Positions 11,033-22,302 of a stretch of 64,000 nucleotides of DNA are shown here, piece by piece. Each line of letters starts with the position of its first letter. The stretch's first letter is position 1. The notes under the pieces are model-generated. The model saw only the letters and a list, made by a program, of their open reading frames with translations. It did no database searches and was not told the DNA's origin. The stretch comes from Xylaria sp. FL1777 (Eukaryota; Ascomycota; Sordariomycetes; Xylariales; Xylariaceae): the NCBI GenBank assembly GCA_022578965.1, contig MU400521.1, positions 124,001 through 188,000 on the forward strand, given 5' to 3'. Both the position numbers and the translations under genes were made by a program.

Positions 11033-12752
11033 ATGGCTAAGGCGGTAAGTTCGTTCAAATAAAAGCATCGCCCGGAATACGTAAAGTTTAAACTACCAAA
11101 TGGAATATGAAGGCTAATTCGATCGGATCCTTGTGATCGCGCTGCAAAAATAGGCCATCGGACAGATATGCTCGTCCAACTCGATGGCGGCTAATCTGGC
11201 CCAGTGCGTGAAGCTCGTGGGCCGGGCTGCAAACGCTGGTGCTAAGGTAAAGAGCACTCTCCTCGTCTGTCTGCCTGCCGGTTTTCGTTGTGAAGAATGC
11301 CTCCTTGCTCAGGTGCCAGGGCTGTCGCCAGGAAAGGTCATGAAAATTGGAGGGGTGGATGCTTTGGGTATCTTGCCTGGGATCTCTCTCCATAAAGGCT
11401 CACTGGGCTCTTCATAAGATCCCATTCAAAACTGAGTCCTCGGAGTATCATGAAGCCGGTAGACGAAGGAATCCGTATTCATAAGAGCTTACTCAGTATT
11501 CACGTCGGTGTGCTCAGATTATATACATGCTACCGGCCGAGGACGGGTACAAAACAACATAGGCTTTCAAATTTCTCATCACCATCATATCCAATATCAC
11601 TAGAAGAGGAGAGAAGAAACTGATACAATACCACCACCCAGATTCTCTTCCTACCAGAAGCATCCGACTACATCGGGACCTCAGCACAGGAGTCCCTATC
11701 GCTCGCGCGTCCCGTAGCGAGCTCGCCCTTCGTAACAGGTCTGCAGGCAGCCGCAGCGCAGCACTCGATAGCCGTGCACGTCGGGATCCACGTGCCGGTG
11801 CCAGTGAAGCCAACATCGACGAGCGCAACAGCAGCAGCAGCAGCAGGAGTAAGAACAGGGAATCCCTTCAACACAACATCGACCCCGCAATCCGAGAACG
11901 ACTTCACCACAGCGTCAGCAGCATCAGCAACAGTAGCAAGCGGAACAGCAACAACAAAGCTATACAACCGCACGATCTACATAACACCCACCGGGACCCT
12001 CCACGCCGCAGGCTCCTACGACAAGCTTCACCTCTTCGACTACGCAACACTACGCGAATCAGCCAGCACGCAGGCAGGGGCGTGTCTGATCGCGCCGATC
12101 CCGTCGCCCATCGGCCGTCTGGGAAGCCTGATCTGCTTCGATCTGCGGTTCCCGGAGCCGGCGCTCCATCTGACAACAACAACACATGTTCACAAAAGCA
12201 AGAGCGACAGCGAAGGCGGAGAAGGCGGAGAAGGCGGAGATGGTCCGGCCCAGATCCTCCTGTACCCCTCGGCCTTCACGGTCCCGACGGGCCGCGCGCA
12301 CTGGGAGGTGCTGCTGCGCGCGCGCGCCATCGAGACGCAGAGCTACGTCATCGCCGCGGCCCAGGTCGGCGCGCACAACGTCGATGCCGCTTCCAAGGAC
12401 GGTGAGGAGAAAGGAAAGAAGAGGAAGCCTCGCGTCTCTTATGGCCGCAGTATGGTGGTCGATCCCTGGGGTCGTGTGGTTCTGGAGATGAAGGGCGTGC
12501 GTCCGGACTGGGATGGCGAAGATAGCACCGATGCTGTCGAGGACGGTGCCGTGGGCGAGTTGGGCGTCGTGGAAATTGATCTGGGAGAGTGGGAGCGCGT
12601 CAGGGAGAAGATGCCATTAATTCGAAGGACGTAAGTACCTTTTGCCCTCGTTCCTCATGCCTTCTTTCAGTCACTGTTTATAGTACTAGTGCCAAGTTCT
12701 CTGTTCTAATAGGCACTGATTATGATTTAGTGATGTGTATCCCGAGATATAG
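11033..12752 (+). CDS. Carbon-nitrogen hydrolase, Nit1/Nit2 type (deaminated glutathione amidase / omega-amidase)
   Basis: Four exons: 11033-11044 (only ATGGCTAAGGCG), 11154-11246, 11642-12630 and 12731-12752, all GT-AG, giving 371 residues. The nitrilase triad is visible: E41 in FLPEASDY, K163 in SYDKLHLF and C200 in [10 protein letters not shown], in the usual order. The start ([15 protein letters not shown]) and the end (RRTDVYPEI) are restored only by splicing; the unspliced frame would stop six codons early at 12634. Nit1 proteins hydrolyse deaminated glutathione and Nit2 proteins omega-amides; which applies cannot be told from sequence alone. Oddities are a 45-residue Ala/Thr/Ser-rich insertion (about residues 92-140, partly encoded by a CAG run) and a Gly/Glu repeat (GEGGEGGDG) from a GGCGGAGAA microsatellite. 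Both are longer than I would expect for the family and may be surface loops. Confidence 0.87.
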
Positions 12753-13000
12753 ATGCTCGGATTAAAGGTATCACAATTTCAAGGATGTCACTTAGAACAT
12801 TTATAAGGGACAGCAAATTAGACTTGATGTGTCGTGAATTATAGCATGGCTAGAAGACGAAGCTTCTTTTGAATTTGCGAGCCCTTGCATACTAAATTCT
12901 TGATTCAAGCCCGAAACCATAGTTTTACTGCTCTAGTGTCATCGAGATGTAAGATAGGTCTCGCGCCAGCCCCCTTTCGTGCAATGCGGATTAGGCTCCC
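12753..13000. other. Nitrilase 3' flank, no gene seen
   Basis: AT-leaning 3' UTR and spacer between the nitrilase and the small minus-strand frame. Nothing else recognised. Confidence 0.4.
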
Positions 13001-13231
13001 TCACTGCATCTTCTTGTTACCCTCGCCAAGTAAGTTTCTCAGACCAAACCAGTCTCTGCTATACGCCTTTTCAATATGCACATATAACGTGCTCGGAATC
13101 ATGCTGGAAAAGACGATACCTAACGCCGTGGCCATGACCACTACACCAATTTTGCCTCGACCGCCCAAGCCGCTGTGTTGGCTATTGAGATATTGCAGAA
13201 TCCGCTCGCTTGAGAACCGACTCCTGACCAT
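13001..13231 (-). CDS. Possible small single-pass membrane protein (76 aa)
   Basis: A 76-residue frame with a basic N-terminus (MVRSRFSSERILQYLNSQ), a Gly/basic stretch, one hydrophobic segment (about residues 29-51, VVVMATALGIVFSSMIPSTL) and a charged tail ending GEGNKKMQ. This layout is common among small mitochondrial inner-membrane proteins, but I do not recognise the family. The bases before the ATG are pyrimidine-rich and end in TGGTCAG, so this could instead be the last exon of a gene with an intron there, beginning about six bases into the frame. It is the only frame of interest between two clear genes. It could be chance. Confidence 0.4.
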   Translation of the reverse strand: MVRSRFSSERILQYLNSQHSGLGGRGKIGVVVMATALGIVFSSMIPSTLYVHIEKAYSRDWFGLRNLLGEGNKKMQ

Positions 13232-13524
13232 GAAAATGAAAACGAAACTGCGACGATCATACTAATACAACTGTACAATTATCGCGGGGAAGAATATCGT
13301 TGCTTCTTCCTAGGGCAAGGCACCATGTCCCATAGCCGTCGAGGATTAAGGGTAGCAGCTGAGACAAGTTCGTTGTTCCACGATAGGCCATTAGAAGCCA
13401 AGGGACAACCCGTTATCGCAACCTAGATGTTGGAAAATCATAATGTGAAACAGAAAGCCCGAAGCATAAACATAAGGCCCTGGGTCCTCAGTTTAACTTG
13501 AGTTCAGGGAACGCCAAGACCTGG

Positions 13525-15507
13525 TCATGGTTGCTGTGAAGGGGCGGGCTGATTGAAGCCACCCCGTCCTCTAGATCCACCACGGCCACGCATGCTGCCG
13601 CGTCCTCGACCACGCCCTCTGCCACGGTAGGGACCACGATAGCCGCCATCAACACTTCCTTGACCAAAAGTCTCCATATTCTTCCGCTGCTCCTCTCCAC
13701 GCCACTCTCGTCCACCAGGTTTTTGACCTCCATTCTCCGCTCGCTCTTTGGCCTCACTACTAATATTATCGAAGAATGACTTAGTTCTATTATAAGCACC
13801 GTCTTCGGCCTCTGGGGTTTCAGGAGCGTCACCATTGGGAATATCGCCCACAGGTGAGCCACTGATAGCTTGTTTTACGAGCTCTTGCTTGTTGAACTTG
13901 GCATTAGCCGTCTGAAAATCAAAGTCGGCATCAGGAACCTCAATTTTGGATTGGGCACCGCCCCGACCGCCACGACTACGTCCTCTTGTTGAGCCCCCTC
14001 TCGGGGCATTAACTCTCATCTCATTGACCTTTGTGGTGAGGTTATCTATGGCGTTGTTTGGCGCGTTTGGAGTACTACCCACACTGGCATTGGGATTGTC
14101 TAATTTGGCCATAGCTACAGCAACTGCTGCTTTCGCAGCCTGTGTAGCGTCCCTCAAAGCAGCAGCATTTGGAGGCGCATTAGATGGTTCGACTGCAGGT
14201 TTGACAGATGCAGCAGCAGCTATAGCCTGAGGGCCAGACCTAGACAGGATGGTTGCAGGAATTGGCACAGCAGGGGTGATACGGTTGCTCTTAGGCCCAG
14301 TCGGAACAGTCTTCGGTTCGGCATTGTTCGTTGTGGGCTTATTTGTCGAAAGCGAATCCGCGGTAGCTTTTACTTCTGCAGCAGTAGGTTTCGACTCAAC
14401 AGGGGGGGTAGGTGCTGCATCTTTCGAGATGGGCTGCGATGAAGGCTGTCCAAAAGTCTTAGATTCCGTAGGTAACTCAACCGCGGGAATACCAACCGGT
14501 TTTTGCTTGTCGGCACCAGCACCAATAGGTGTTGGCTTACTGTCTTGTTGTGGAGTTCTCATACCCTGACCAGGCGTACCAGGCGGCCCTTGGGGACCTG
14601 GAGGGTACCCAAAGTTGTTCCAAGGCCCTGGGTTGTTAGGAGGGAATCCTTGACCGTGAGGATACCATCCAGGGGGCGGTGGATATGGCATTCCATTGAA
14701 ACCTTGGCCTGGTCCGGGGCCAGGTCCAGGCCCACCACGTCCCCATTGGCCCGGAGGCGGAGGATAGTAGTTTGGTGGATACGGGCTCTGGTCGAAGCCG
14801 GCAGGTCCTGGAACTTGAGCGGGCGGGCCTGGAGGAACTGCACCAGCCGGACGGGTGCGTGCCTAAGAACCAAGGTTGGCGGTTAGTAATTGCGACAGCT
14901 GAAGAGGAACAATACGGTGAAGAAAGGTTCAAGTCCAGTGTGTATCAGAAGGAAGGCAACGGAAATATCAACAGGGTGTTTGTTTGCGCATATTCAGTAA
15001 ACTTGTGTTTACATCCGAAATATTTCGTCATAAAGAACTGACGTTGGGTCTTTGCTAGGCATGTAGGAGCTAAAGAAGACTTACGCCAACAATGGCAGGA
15101 TCATTTGGAACCGGGGGAGGTTGGTTCTCCTTCGGGGGAGCAGGGGCCTGCTCAATACGTAGATCCTTCACGTCGCTGCCTCGAAAAACGATGTACTCGT
15201 AGATCTGCTCTGAAGCTGCCACCTCGTCCGCTGGGTTTCCCCGCCGTCCTTCGGTACCGTAGGACTTGACATTTTCGAGCGAGACTGTCGACTCCTCGCT
15301 GTTTATCTCGTGGAGAATCCCGGAATACCTTTGTCGGTCCAAGTCAACAGGAGTATGATAGGGTGGCTCTCATTGGGAGCGCTTACCGAATATCACTCTT
15401 TGATATCAAAGATATCCGCGAGCTTATGTTGGGAGACGCATTAGTAACACGAGCTTGAGGAGTAGGTATGACGCGCCAGCACACACATACCCAAGGAATT
15501 CGGACAT
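13525..15507 (-). CDS. SCD6: Scd6/LSM14 family translation repressor and P-body protein
   Basis: Scd6/LSM14/Sum2 proteins bind eIF4G and decapping factors and repress translation in P-bodies and stress granules. Four exons join to 544 residues: 15507-15491, 15422-15387, 15328-15085 and 14862-13525. Exons 1-3 rebuild the LSm14 domain: MSEFLG, then SRISLISKSDIR, then YSGILHEINSEESTVSLENV and YEYIVFRGSDVKDLRIE. A Pro/Gly-rich linker (PPPPGW repeats) follows, then a long Ser/Thr/Pro/Ala region. The C-terminal half carries the FDF motif DFDFQTANAKFNKQEL, the FFD-type YNRTKSFFDNIS, the TFG-type NMETFGQG and an RGG-rich tail. Introns are GT-AG (66, 58 and 222 bp). The 17-nt first exon is easily missed; the LSm fold is incomplete without it. 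Confidence 0.93.
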
Positions 15508-16272
15508 GGCTATGAAATGGTGCGCGTCAAGCGCAAGCAAGAAGTAGAAGATAGGGAAGATAGGAAACGGAAGACGAAAACGAGCATAGATGGCTTCACA
15601 ATTGGGGTTGGAAAGGGCGCAAGCACCAATGGATGGTGAGAGCCGTGAGAGACATAGGCTGGAATAGAAATGTGTGGGACGAAAAGCTGATGGCAGAGGA
15701 GAAAGAAGGCTGGAATAACCATAATGAACCAGCCATTCAAATTGTGGCACTGGTGCGAGACTAGCGTGGCAACTGCCTTTGGCCTCACCGCCCGGCAGAA
15801 ATTGTTCAACTACTGTACATAACCGTAGTACCTACCTGCGAAGGACATGTGTGCAGTCTGTGCTCTACCTACATAAAGTACTGTGTACATTGTACGTATC
15901 AATCAATATATGGACACGTGCATTGGTTAGCATGTAGGTATTCAATTGTTATATGTACATAGGTACTTAGACACACATGTGCATGTAATATCAAGCTGAC
16001 CTGCCCATCTGGTAGGTAATGGTACGTGAGTACTCTGTTTGAAATGTACACCTGATAGATATTCTCATTATATTTAGTGTTTTAATAGCGTCTATCTACT
16101 ACCGCCACAGTAGGTAGGTATGATGACTCTATGAGCTTAGGTGGTCCTATATTAGCTTACGGAAAATATAGTATCCTGCAAGATTCCGAGGAGGGAAAGC
16201 GGAGTAGGCTGAAGGGCCATCTCTAGTCGTAGTATAGCTCAGCAGGCATATGCAGAAGATAGACTACCTAAT
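15508..16272. other. Intergenic region upstream of SCD6
   Basis: About 765 bp holding the SCD6 promoter/leader (C/T-rich on the minus strand) and the BCD1 3' flank. AT-rich with many TAGGTA and TGTACAT elements around 15830-16100. No gene seen. Confidence 0.45.
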
Positions 16273-17484
16273 CTAGTCGGACATATCACTATCAGACCCA
16301 GAGCTACTCGTACTATCGTCTGAAATATCTACCTCATCAGCAACTCGTTCTATAATCTGACCCTCGTCCTTCTCATCCTCTTCGTCCTCCTCCCCCTCCT
16401 CCCCGGTCGATTCCGCACCCGACTGATAATCAACAAGTGCTACTGCCTTCCGTTTTCTTGACGATTTCTTTTGGTTCTTTTCTTCTATTATATACCGCTC
16501 GCCCAGGCCGGTAGCGCTGGCCGGCAATACGTAGATAGTTGGGAACTCAACAATTTCTTGGCCGGAAAGAAGACTAGCAAGACCCTCTAATGCATCTAGT
16601 GGCACCAGCCTCCTGGGCATCCCACTTTGATGCCTTGGTTTAAGGAAAAAGAAGCGATACTGGTTATTTGATGTGTGGGGACCGTCCGCGTCTGTTGAGT
16701 TGCCCCAGGAACTGTTGGTATGATTCTGGATTGGGCATGACGAATTCTGCCACGTGCTCGTTGAGTCTTGGGGTCGTTGTCCAAACACTTGCAGTTTCCG
16801 GAGCCTCTTCTCTTCAGTTCGCTCATGATCGGTCAGTTGTCGTTGCCGGTCATATTCCAATGCTTCGACGAAAGCAACATGGAGCGGCGTCTCGTCGAGG
16901 GTTTTGCGCAACATGCGTTTAGATGGCGGTAGGTCATCCGTAGCAGAAGAACGCACTGTGTTGAAAATCAACCATTCCACCTGCCAATTGATCGTTCTCG
17001 TTCGTCGATTCCAGCTAGTCATATTCTCCTTGGAACGTGTCATGCCATAGGGTACTGATGACACATGTATTCCAAGCTCGTGTATTCTTTGTATTGCATA
17101 TCTGTCCCACTTCCGAGGTCCATCATCAACGGTAGTTCTGCCTCGGCTTTGACCCTTGTTGAAGCGTGTCTTCTTGTGTGGTGGGGGTTGAGGGCTCTCT
17201 TGGGGTAGAATGTCCCTATCTTCTCGTAATACACGCTCGGCTCGCTCGACAGATCTCTCGATGCTGGTAAGGAAGTTATAGTCATGATCAATCCCAGCAT
17301 CGGTCTTCAGCTTGTCGAGGGGGACAAAGACGGTAGGATCGCGTTCGCCGTTACATGACGACCAAGTCTTGTGTTTTTTGACGCAGGACAGTGAGCAGGT
17401 CCTTGCGGAGCATCGTGGGCATTTGTATCTCGGTGATTGGATGCGACAGATAGTACAGAGCGAAGTCAGTAATGGATCCGCCAT
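16273..17484 (-). CDS. BCD1: Box C/D snoRNP assembly factor, HIT zinc finger (Bcd1/ZNHIT6-like)
   Basis: Bcd1 is a nuclear factor needed for stability of box C/D snoRNAs, working with the R2TP/Rvb assembly machinery. This is an unspliced frame of 403 residues from MADPLLTSLCTIC; an ATG 18 codons upstream (17538) is in frame, but the zf-HIT domain is normally near the N-terminus. The zf-HIT motif is clear: CTIC, CPRC, CSLSC and KHKTWSSC, spaced as in the family (residues about 9-45). The following DPTVFVPLDKL and HDYNFLTSIERSVERAERV are the conserved Bcd1 helix. The middle has LHVAFVEALEYDR. The last 60 residues are strongly acidic with Ser (EEDEEDEKDE, SDDSTSSSGSDSDMSD). No introns needed. 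Confidence 0.87.
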   Translation of the reverse strand: MADPLLTSLCTICRIQSPRYKCPRCSARTCSLSCVKKHKTWSSCNGERDPTVFVPLDKLKTDAGIDHDYNFLTSIERSVERAERVLREDRDILPQESPQPPPHKKTRFNKGQSRGRTTVDDGPRKWDRYAIQRIHELGIHVSSVPYGMTRSKENMTSWNRRTRTINWQVEWLIFNTVRSSATDDLPPSKRMLRKTLDETPLHVAFVEALEYDRQRQLTDHERTEEKRLRKLQVFGQRPQDSTSTWQNSSCPIQNHTNSSWGNSTDADGPHTSNNQYRFFFLKPRHQSGMPRRLVPLDALEGLASLLSGQEIVEFPTIYVLPASATGLGERYIIEEKNQKKSSRKRKAVALVDYQSGAESTGEEGEEDEEDEKDEGQIIERVADEVDISDDSTSSSGSDSDMSD

Positions 17485-18739
17485 GTCAGTGACCGGATGC
17501 GATGCGTCGCGAGTGAGGATCGGGGTTTGCGGCCTCAACTAGTGACGAGAAGAAATGATCTTATCATCATATCCCTAGGTACATGCTCCTAAATTGAAAT
17601 CAATGGGTTTACGTATCTCGAGTTTCAAATAGAAAGGGCACAATAAATAGGAGAGAGAGAGAAAAAGTCTCGGGCGCGAGGGTGATGGTCCAAGAGAAGA
17701 GAGAGAGTAGCGATGGATGGAGCAATCTTGGCAATCTTGCAGAAGCTGAGGATCTCCTACAGGGTATATCGCTCTCGAGTGTCCCAAGGTGAAGCTACAT
17801 AAAGCCTCACCTAACCGTTCTCGCGATTAAAAAGTACTTTGACTGCTATGATAGAAGCCTACTTCTAACCGTTTCATTGAATAATCAAGTTTCAATGACT
17901 ACTTACCTACATACATAGGTAAGTTGTACATACTTTTCATTCCCAAGTCTACCTAAAACAGTACCTATAATTTATTTATCTTATCGATAGAGATCTAGCT
18001 GGGGCTTATCTCGGAATTGCTGCACATGCACGCAAGATTTACCTTAGGGTCCATGGGAATGGTCCACCTGGAACGTAGGTAGTACGTACCTATCTATCTA
18101 GGTACTTAGAGTAGGTACCTACTCAGATGTATAAGTAGGGGAATATCAGCATTGAAAGTGGTTACAAGTTGGAATGAGATTCCGACATAGGTACCTCATG
18201 TACAACGCGTTAGCCATAGGTATAGCTACGGTACCTAAAGGTAGCCTTAGATTCTGCTTAGATCCAATAGCGGGGTTGGGGCTGTCGGCCGATCTCCTTT
18301 CCCTTTTTTTCTTTTTCCTCTTCTACCCGTGACTGTGCTGTGCACGTTGTAAGTCGTCTGGTGGATAAGACTCTGGCTAATCAATGGCGTCAACTTGTGA
18401 GATGCCGATACCGACTCGGCTCGGTGACAGCTTATCAATATAAAGTACTTATAAGTATGTATAAGTAAGTGTAGGTACATTATCTAAAGACATTAGAAAC
18501 GAAAACAGCCAACGATCAACAATCAACCAAGTCGAGCGACTACTTAAGTATCTAACTAACCCCAGATCGCCTCTACTTTGGAAATCTTCACGAATTACCC
18601 CATGATCCCTCTTCTGTTTCTTGCCGTATTGTTTTCTTGTGTTATTAGCGCAGCTCCAGAGGAAACGGGAGGTATCTGCGAAGAACTAAGAAGTCCCTCG
18701 CTCTTCCAAGTCCCCCTCTGCCACCAGATCCCCGCCATT
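17485..18739. promoter_or_regulatory. Divergent intergenic region between BCD1 and the GT8 gene
   Basis: About 1.25 kb. It contains AG-rich DNA near 17650-17715, dense TACCTAGGTA-type palindromes (17875-17950 and 18075-18245), and a leader-like stretch before the GT8 start. An in-frame ATG at 18602, followed by a hydrophobic signal-like segment, leads into the GT8 frame (see findings). Confidence 0.45.
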
Positions 18740-19970
18740 ATGACGACAAACGCAACCAGCGGCGAGGGGCAGCAGCCTCAGTACGACCCCACCAAGATAT
18801 GGACGACGCTGCTGACCAACCGCGCATACTTCGGCGGCTTGCTGGTGCTCGACCACTCGCTGCGCCAGTCACGCAGTCGGTACCAGCTCAAGGTCATGGT
18901 GACGCGCGATGTCGAGCGTGACGAAGAATATATGCGCGCCTTTGCCGCCGCCGGCATTCCCACCATTGTCGTTGACAAGATCGAGCCTGCGCCGCGCGAT
19001 GGCAAGGTCAATCGCGGCACTTGGGAGAAGTTGGCGCCATGGTCATTCACCGAATACGAGGTAGGTTGTCGTATGTGATTTGGTTGTGCCCGCGTACCTG
19101 TTGTGCTTTGCTGCTTTTTATCGAAGCCATTCATTCGTTCCGAAGTCAGTCGTGGAGAACTCGAAAATGCGCTGGTCCCGTCCTCTACCTAAATGCTGTG
19201 CGATATTGTGGCAGGAATACTAATGGCGCATTGTGTGTCTGCGGTGTATAGCGCGTCGTGCTCCTTGATAGCGACCAGATCATCCTTCAGAATATCGACT
19301 ACATGATGGAGGTTGATCTTCCGGATGGCTGGATAGCCAGTACTCACGCCTGCACTTGCAACCCGCGCAAGCTTGCACATTACAGCAAAGATTGGTTAGT
19401 TATCTCCCTCTTGCCTCTCCCATTCCCCTCTTTCTGTATTCGGCCACAAACTGACATCACGTGTATAACAGGATACCTGAGAACTGCGCCTTTACCGCGG
19501 CAAACCAAGAGACAGGCGAGCCGGCACCTATCACGGAGTCGAATCCCAACAACCACCATCTTCTTAACAGCGGCACAGTCGTATTGCGGCCATCGAAGAA
19601 GCAATATGATGCCTTGATTGACGCCATGAACACACATCCTGACGTGCCCAACATGTTATTCTTCGACCAGGATCTCCTTGCCATCATCTACCGAGGCAAG
19701 TGGAAGCCGCTGCCCTATGTTTACAACGCGCTGAAGCCCATGCGCGACTGCCATGCCTCGCTATGGCGGGACGAGGACGTAAGGATCCTACATTATATCC
19801 TCAACAAGCCCTGGAAGAGCCGCACCTACAACAACGACCGCATCGAGAGCACACATAAGCTCTGGTGGGACGAATACGCCAAGGTCGAAAAAGAGTGGAC
19901 AAATAGTTCCGATGAGCAGAGACAGGAACTATGGAAGAATGTAGTTGTCCCCGTTGTTGCCCAGGAATAA
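18740..19970 (+). CDS. Family 8 glycosyltransferase (glycogenin/galactinol synthase-like)
   Basis: Three exons, 18740-19060, 19252-19394 and 19472-19970, give 320 residues. The start MTTNATSG has A at -3 and precedes YDPTKIWTTLLTN, the usual opening of fungal GT8 proteins. GT8 marks seen are WTTLLTNRAYFGGLLVLDHSL, the DxD metal/nucleotide-sugar site in VVLLDSDQIILQNID (rebuilt at the exon 1/2 junction), HACTCNPRK, the HHLLNSGTVVLRPSKK segment, FFDQDLLAIIYRGKWKPLPY and a late helix near KPWKSRTYNND. The enzyme should move a sugar from a UDP- or GDP-sugar to an acceptor in the cytosol; the acceptor cannot be told. A longer reading from ATG 18602 adds 46 residues with a signal-like start, less likely but not excluded. 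Confidence 0.87.
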
Positions 19971-20266
19971 CTGCCATCTGCTCCTGATGAAAATTTTGGA
20001 TAATACTGGGATAGAAGGGGTAGACTACGTAACAGCTAGTGCAGGGTAGCCATTGAATAGAGCCCCATGCATGATGTGCGCAGGATAGATGCTACGACTT
20101 ACGCATGCAAAGTAAGCAGCACATCTCAACATCACAGTAGTAATTTGACTACATGCTGAGGGGTTTGTGATCAGATCCATATGCAACTCGAGACTTAAGC
20201 TAGCCGCAATGGAAAACAGCGAATCTTTAGAAGCCCGCATTCTTTTGTTTACCTCTTTCCACTCCC

Positions 20267-21480
20267 TCACTCCTTAATCTTAGCATCAGCCTTACTCGGC
20301 CGCGTGCCGAAAATGGTACTACCAACTCTCACCTCATCACTACCCATAGCAATAGCCCCCTCGAAGTCCTCGCTCATGCCCATACTCAACTCCAGCTTCC
20401 TGCCCTGCTCCAAGCCCAGTTCCTTGGAGACCAGGTCCCGCTGCTCCCGCAGCGCGACGAAGTCCTCGTTCTCGTTCTCCGGCGTCGTGGCGACGGAGCG
20501 CGCGATGGCCCCGATGGTCATGAGCCCGAGCAGATGTAAGTTGGGCGCGGCCTCGACGGCGCGACACAGCTCCACGGTCTCGGGACCCGGCGCGCACCCG
20601 GACTTGGAGGCTTCTCCGGACGTGTTGACTTGCACGTGGATGTTGAGCTTCTGTGGTGCGGGTTCGGAAGAAGGGGAAGGGGAAGAGGAGAGTGCCGATA
20701 TGAATTCCCCTCGGTACCGGTCTAGTAGTTGCGCCTTTTTCAATGTGTCTATACTTGAGACGCACCAGAGGTTGGGGATCTTGGCGAGATTCTTGCAGTG
20801 GCCTGCGGAGTTTGTTAGCACGTTAGGTAGTAGTGGATCGATGTGTGAGAAGTGTAGTAGTTGATTAAATGCAGTGAAGGAGACTGATATCAGGATCGGT
20901 GCTGTATCTTCACGAGAAAGGGAGTTCACACGCAAAATGGTGTCCGAGAAGAGAGCGATCTACCACTCGGAAGATATCCAGCAGGTATCCCGTAACTAGC
21001 AATCCAAAGCCCATAATTCCGAGCGACGTCCACCGATATCTCACTCACCAGACTGTAAACCACCAATGAAATGCCAATGAATACTCCTCGGCAACAGCTC
21101 AGCCTTCTGGGCGAGTTCCTGCGCATAATTCTCGCCATAATGCAGCTGCGGCTCGACACCAGATTCCTGCGGGTGGAGCAGAGCCAAGATGTCGTTTGCG
21201 GGCTTCAACTTCGAGACAGCCACGAGACGGACCTAAACACTGCATTTCAGCACATGCTCACTAGCCCTCGAAGAAGCGTATAAAATAGACTCAGTAGATA
21301 TGAATCTCCTTCATCTAGGATGTAGGAATGGGTGTGCGAACGCGACGGCAGTCAAGCAACAACTCCACTCACGCTGCGGTCCTTGCCGGCGGCGCCGACA
21401 CGCTCTCTCACGCCCTTGATCTGCGCGGCGAGCGCCGCGGCTCTGGACGGGTCGATCTTCATTTCCTCGACGTCCGTCAT
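20267..21480 (-). CDS. Pyridoxal 5'-phosphate homeostasis protein (YggS/PLPBP family)
   Basis: A conserved PLP-binding alanine-racemase-fold protein that controls free PLP; it has no established catalytic reaction. Three exons, 21480-21373, 21232-21049 and 20802-20267, give 275 residues with GT-AG introns. Family marks are [11 protein letters not shown] with the PLP lysine (about K44), [46 protein letters not shown] (made by the exon 2/3 join), [58 protein letters not shown]. An alternative start six codons in (MKIDPSRA) is possible. An overlapping, out-of-frame ATG just upstream (ATGGCACGACGATGA) could act as a tiny uORF. It converges on the GT8 gene with 296 bp between stops. Confidence 0.94.
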
Positions 21481-22302
21481 CGTCGTGCCATCAAGAAACG
21501 TGTCGTATGAACTGTTGCGAACCCGCGAGGTCCAGATATTAGGACATTTGCGAGCGGAGACCTCACTGTGCTGAAAGAACTTGCCTTAGGCACGAAGCTT
21601 GAGGTGTCCATACAGTGTCTACGCTTTATTACACTGTATTTGTGAGGGTTACTGTCAACATCACCGGAATACCTACAATGTGCAATACAAGAATCTCTGC
21701 ACAAAACTCCATCGTATGTCTGATATAAGAAGTTTGTGTTATGCCTCTGTGCTCAAGTCGAGCCTATAAGCCGCCTCACGTGTAGTGAGAGACCAAGCAG
21801 GTTGAGAAACATGGGCAACCCTCAGTTATATTCACATGATGCAAAGCGGCTGTGAGTCTACTACCGATCGAGTAACTTCTCTCGTCATGTTATTTCCTCT
21901 CCATATGGCTTATTTCTAACCGTGGGTTTTACCACCGGAAATGGTGTTCTCGGCACCATGTAGCACAATGGCCGCATCACCGGATAGGACCGTGTATCAC
22001 AATGCCCTCATCTAGACTAGACGGCGAACCAAACCGGAGAAACCGAGATTAGATGAATGGCGTTCGTTCGTAAAAGTGCCGCAGCACAGAACATGTAAAG
22101 AACACTGCTAGGACAAACGGAAGAGGTTGGATATTTACCAACAAACTTCCGTATCCATGCAACTAGCGCAAATAGGAGTACCGTTTTCTTCTCCTTTCCC
22201 TGAGTCTTATGCCAAAGCCGTCATCTAAGCCGCACGATAGTTCGTACATCATCCAACCAACTACCCATAGGCATAGTCGCGACCAAGGCGATGCCCAAAC
22301 AG
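21481..22302. other. Intergenic region, YggS promoter side
   Basis: About 820 bp between the YggS start and the 3' end of the orphan membrane gene. Balanced composition. No supportable gene or RNA seen. Confidence 0.4.
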
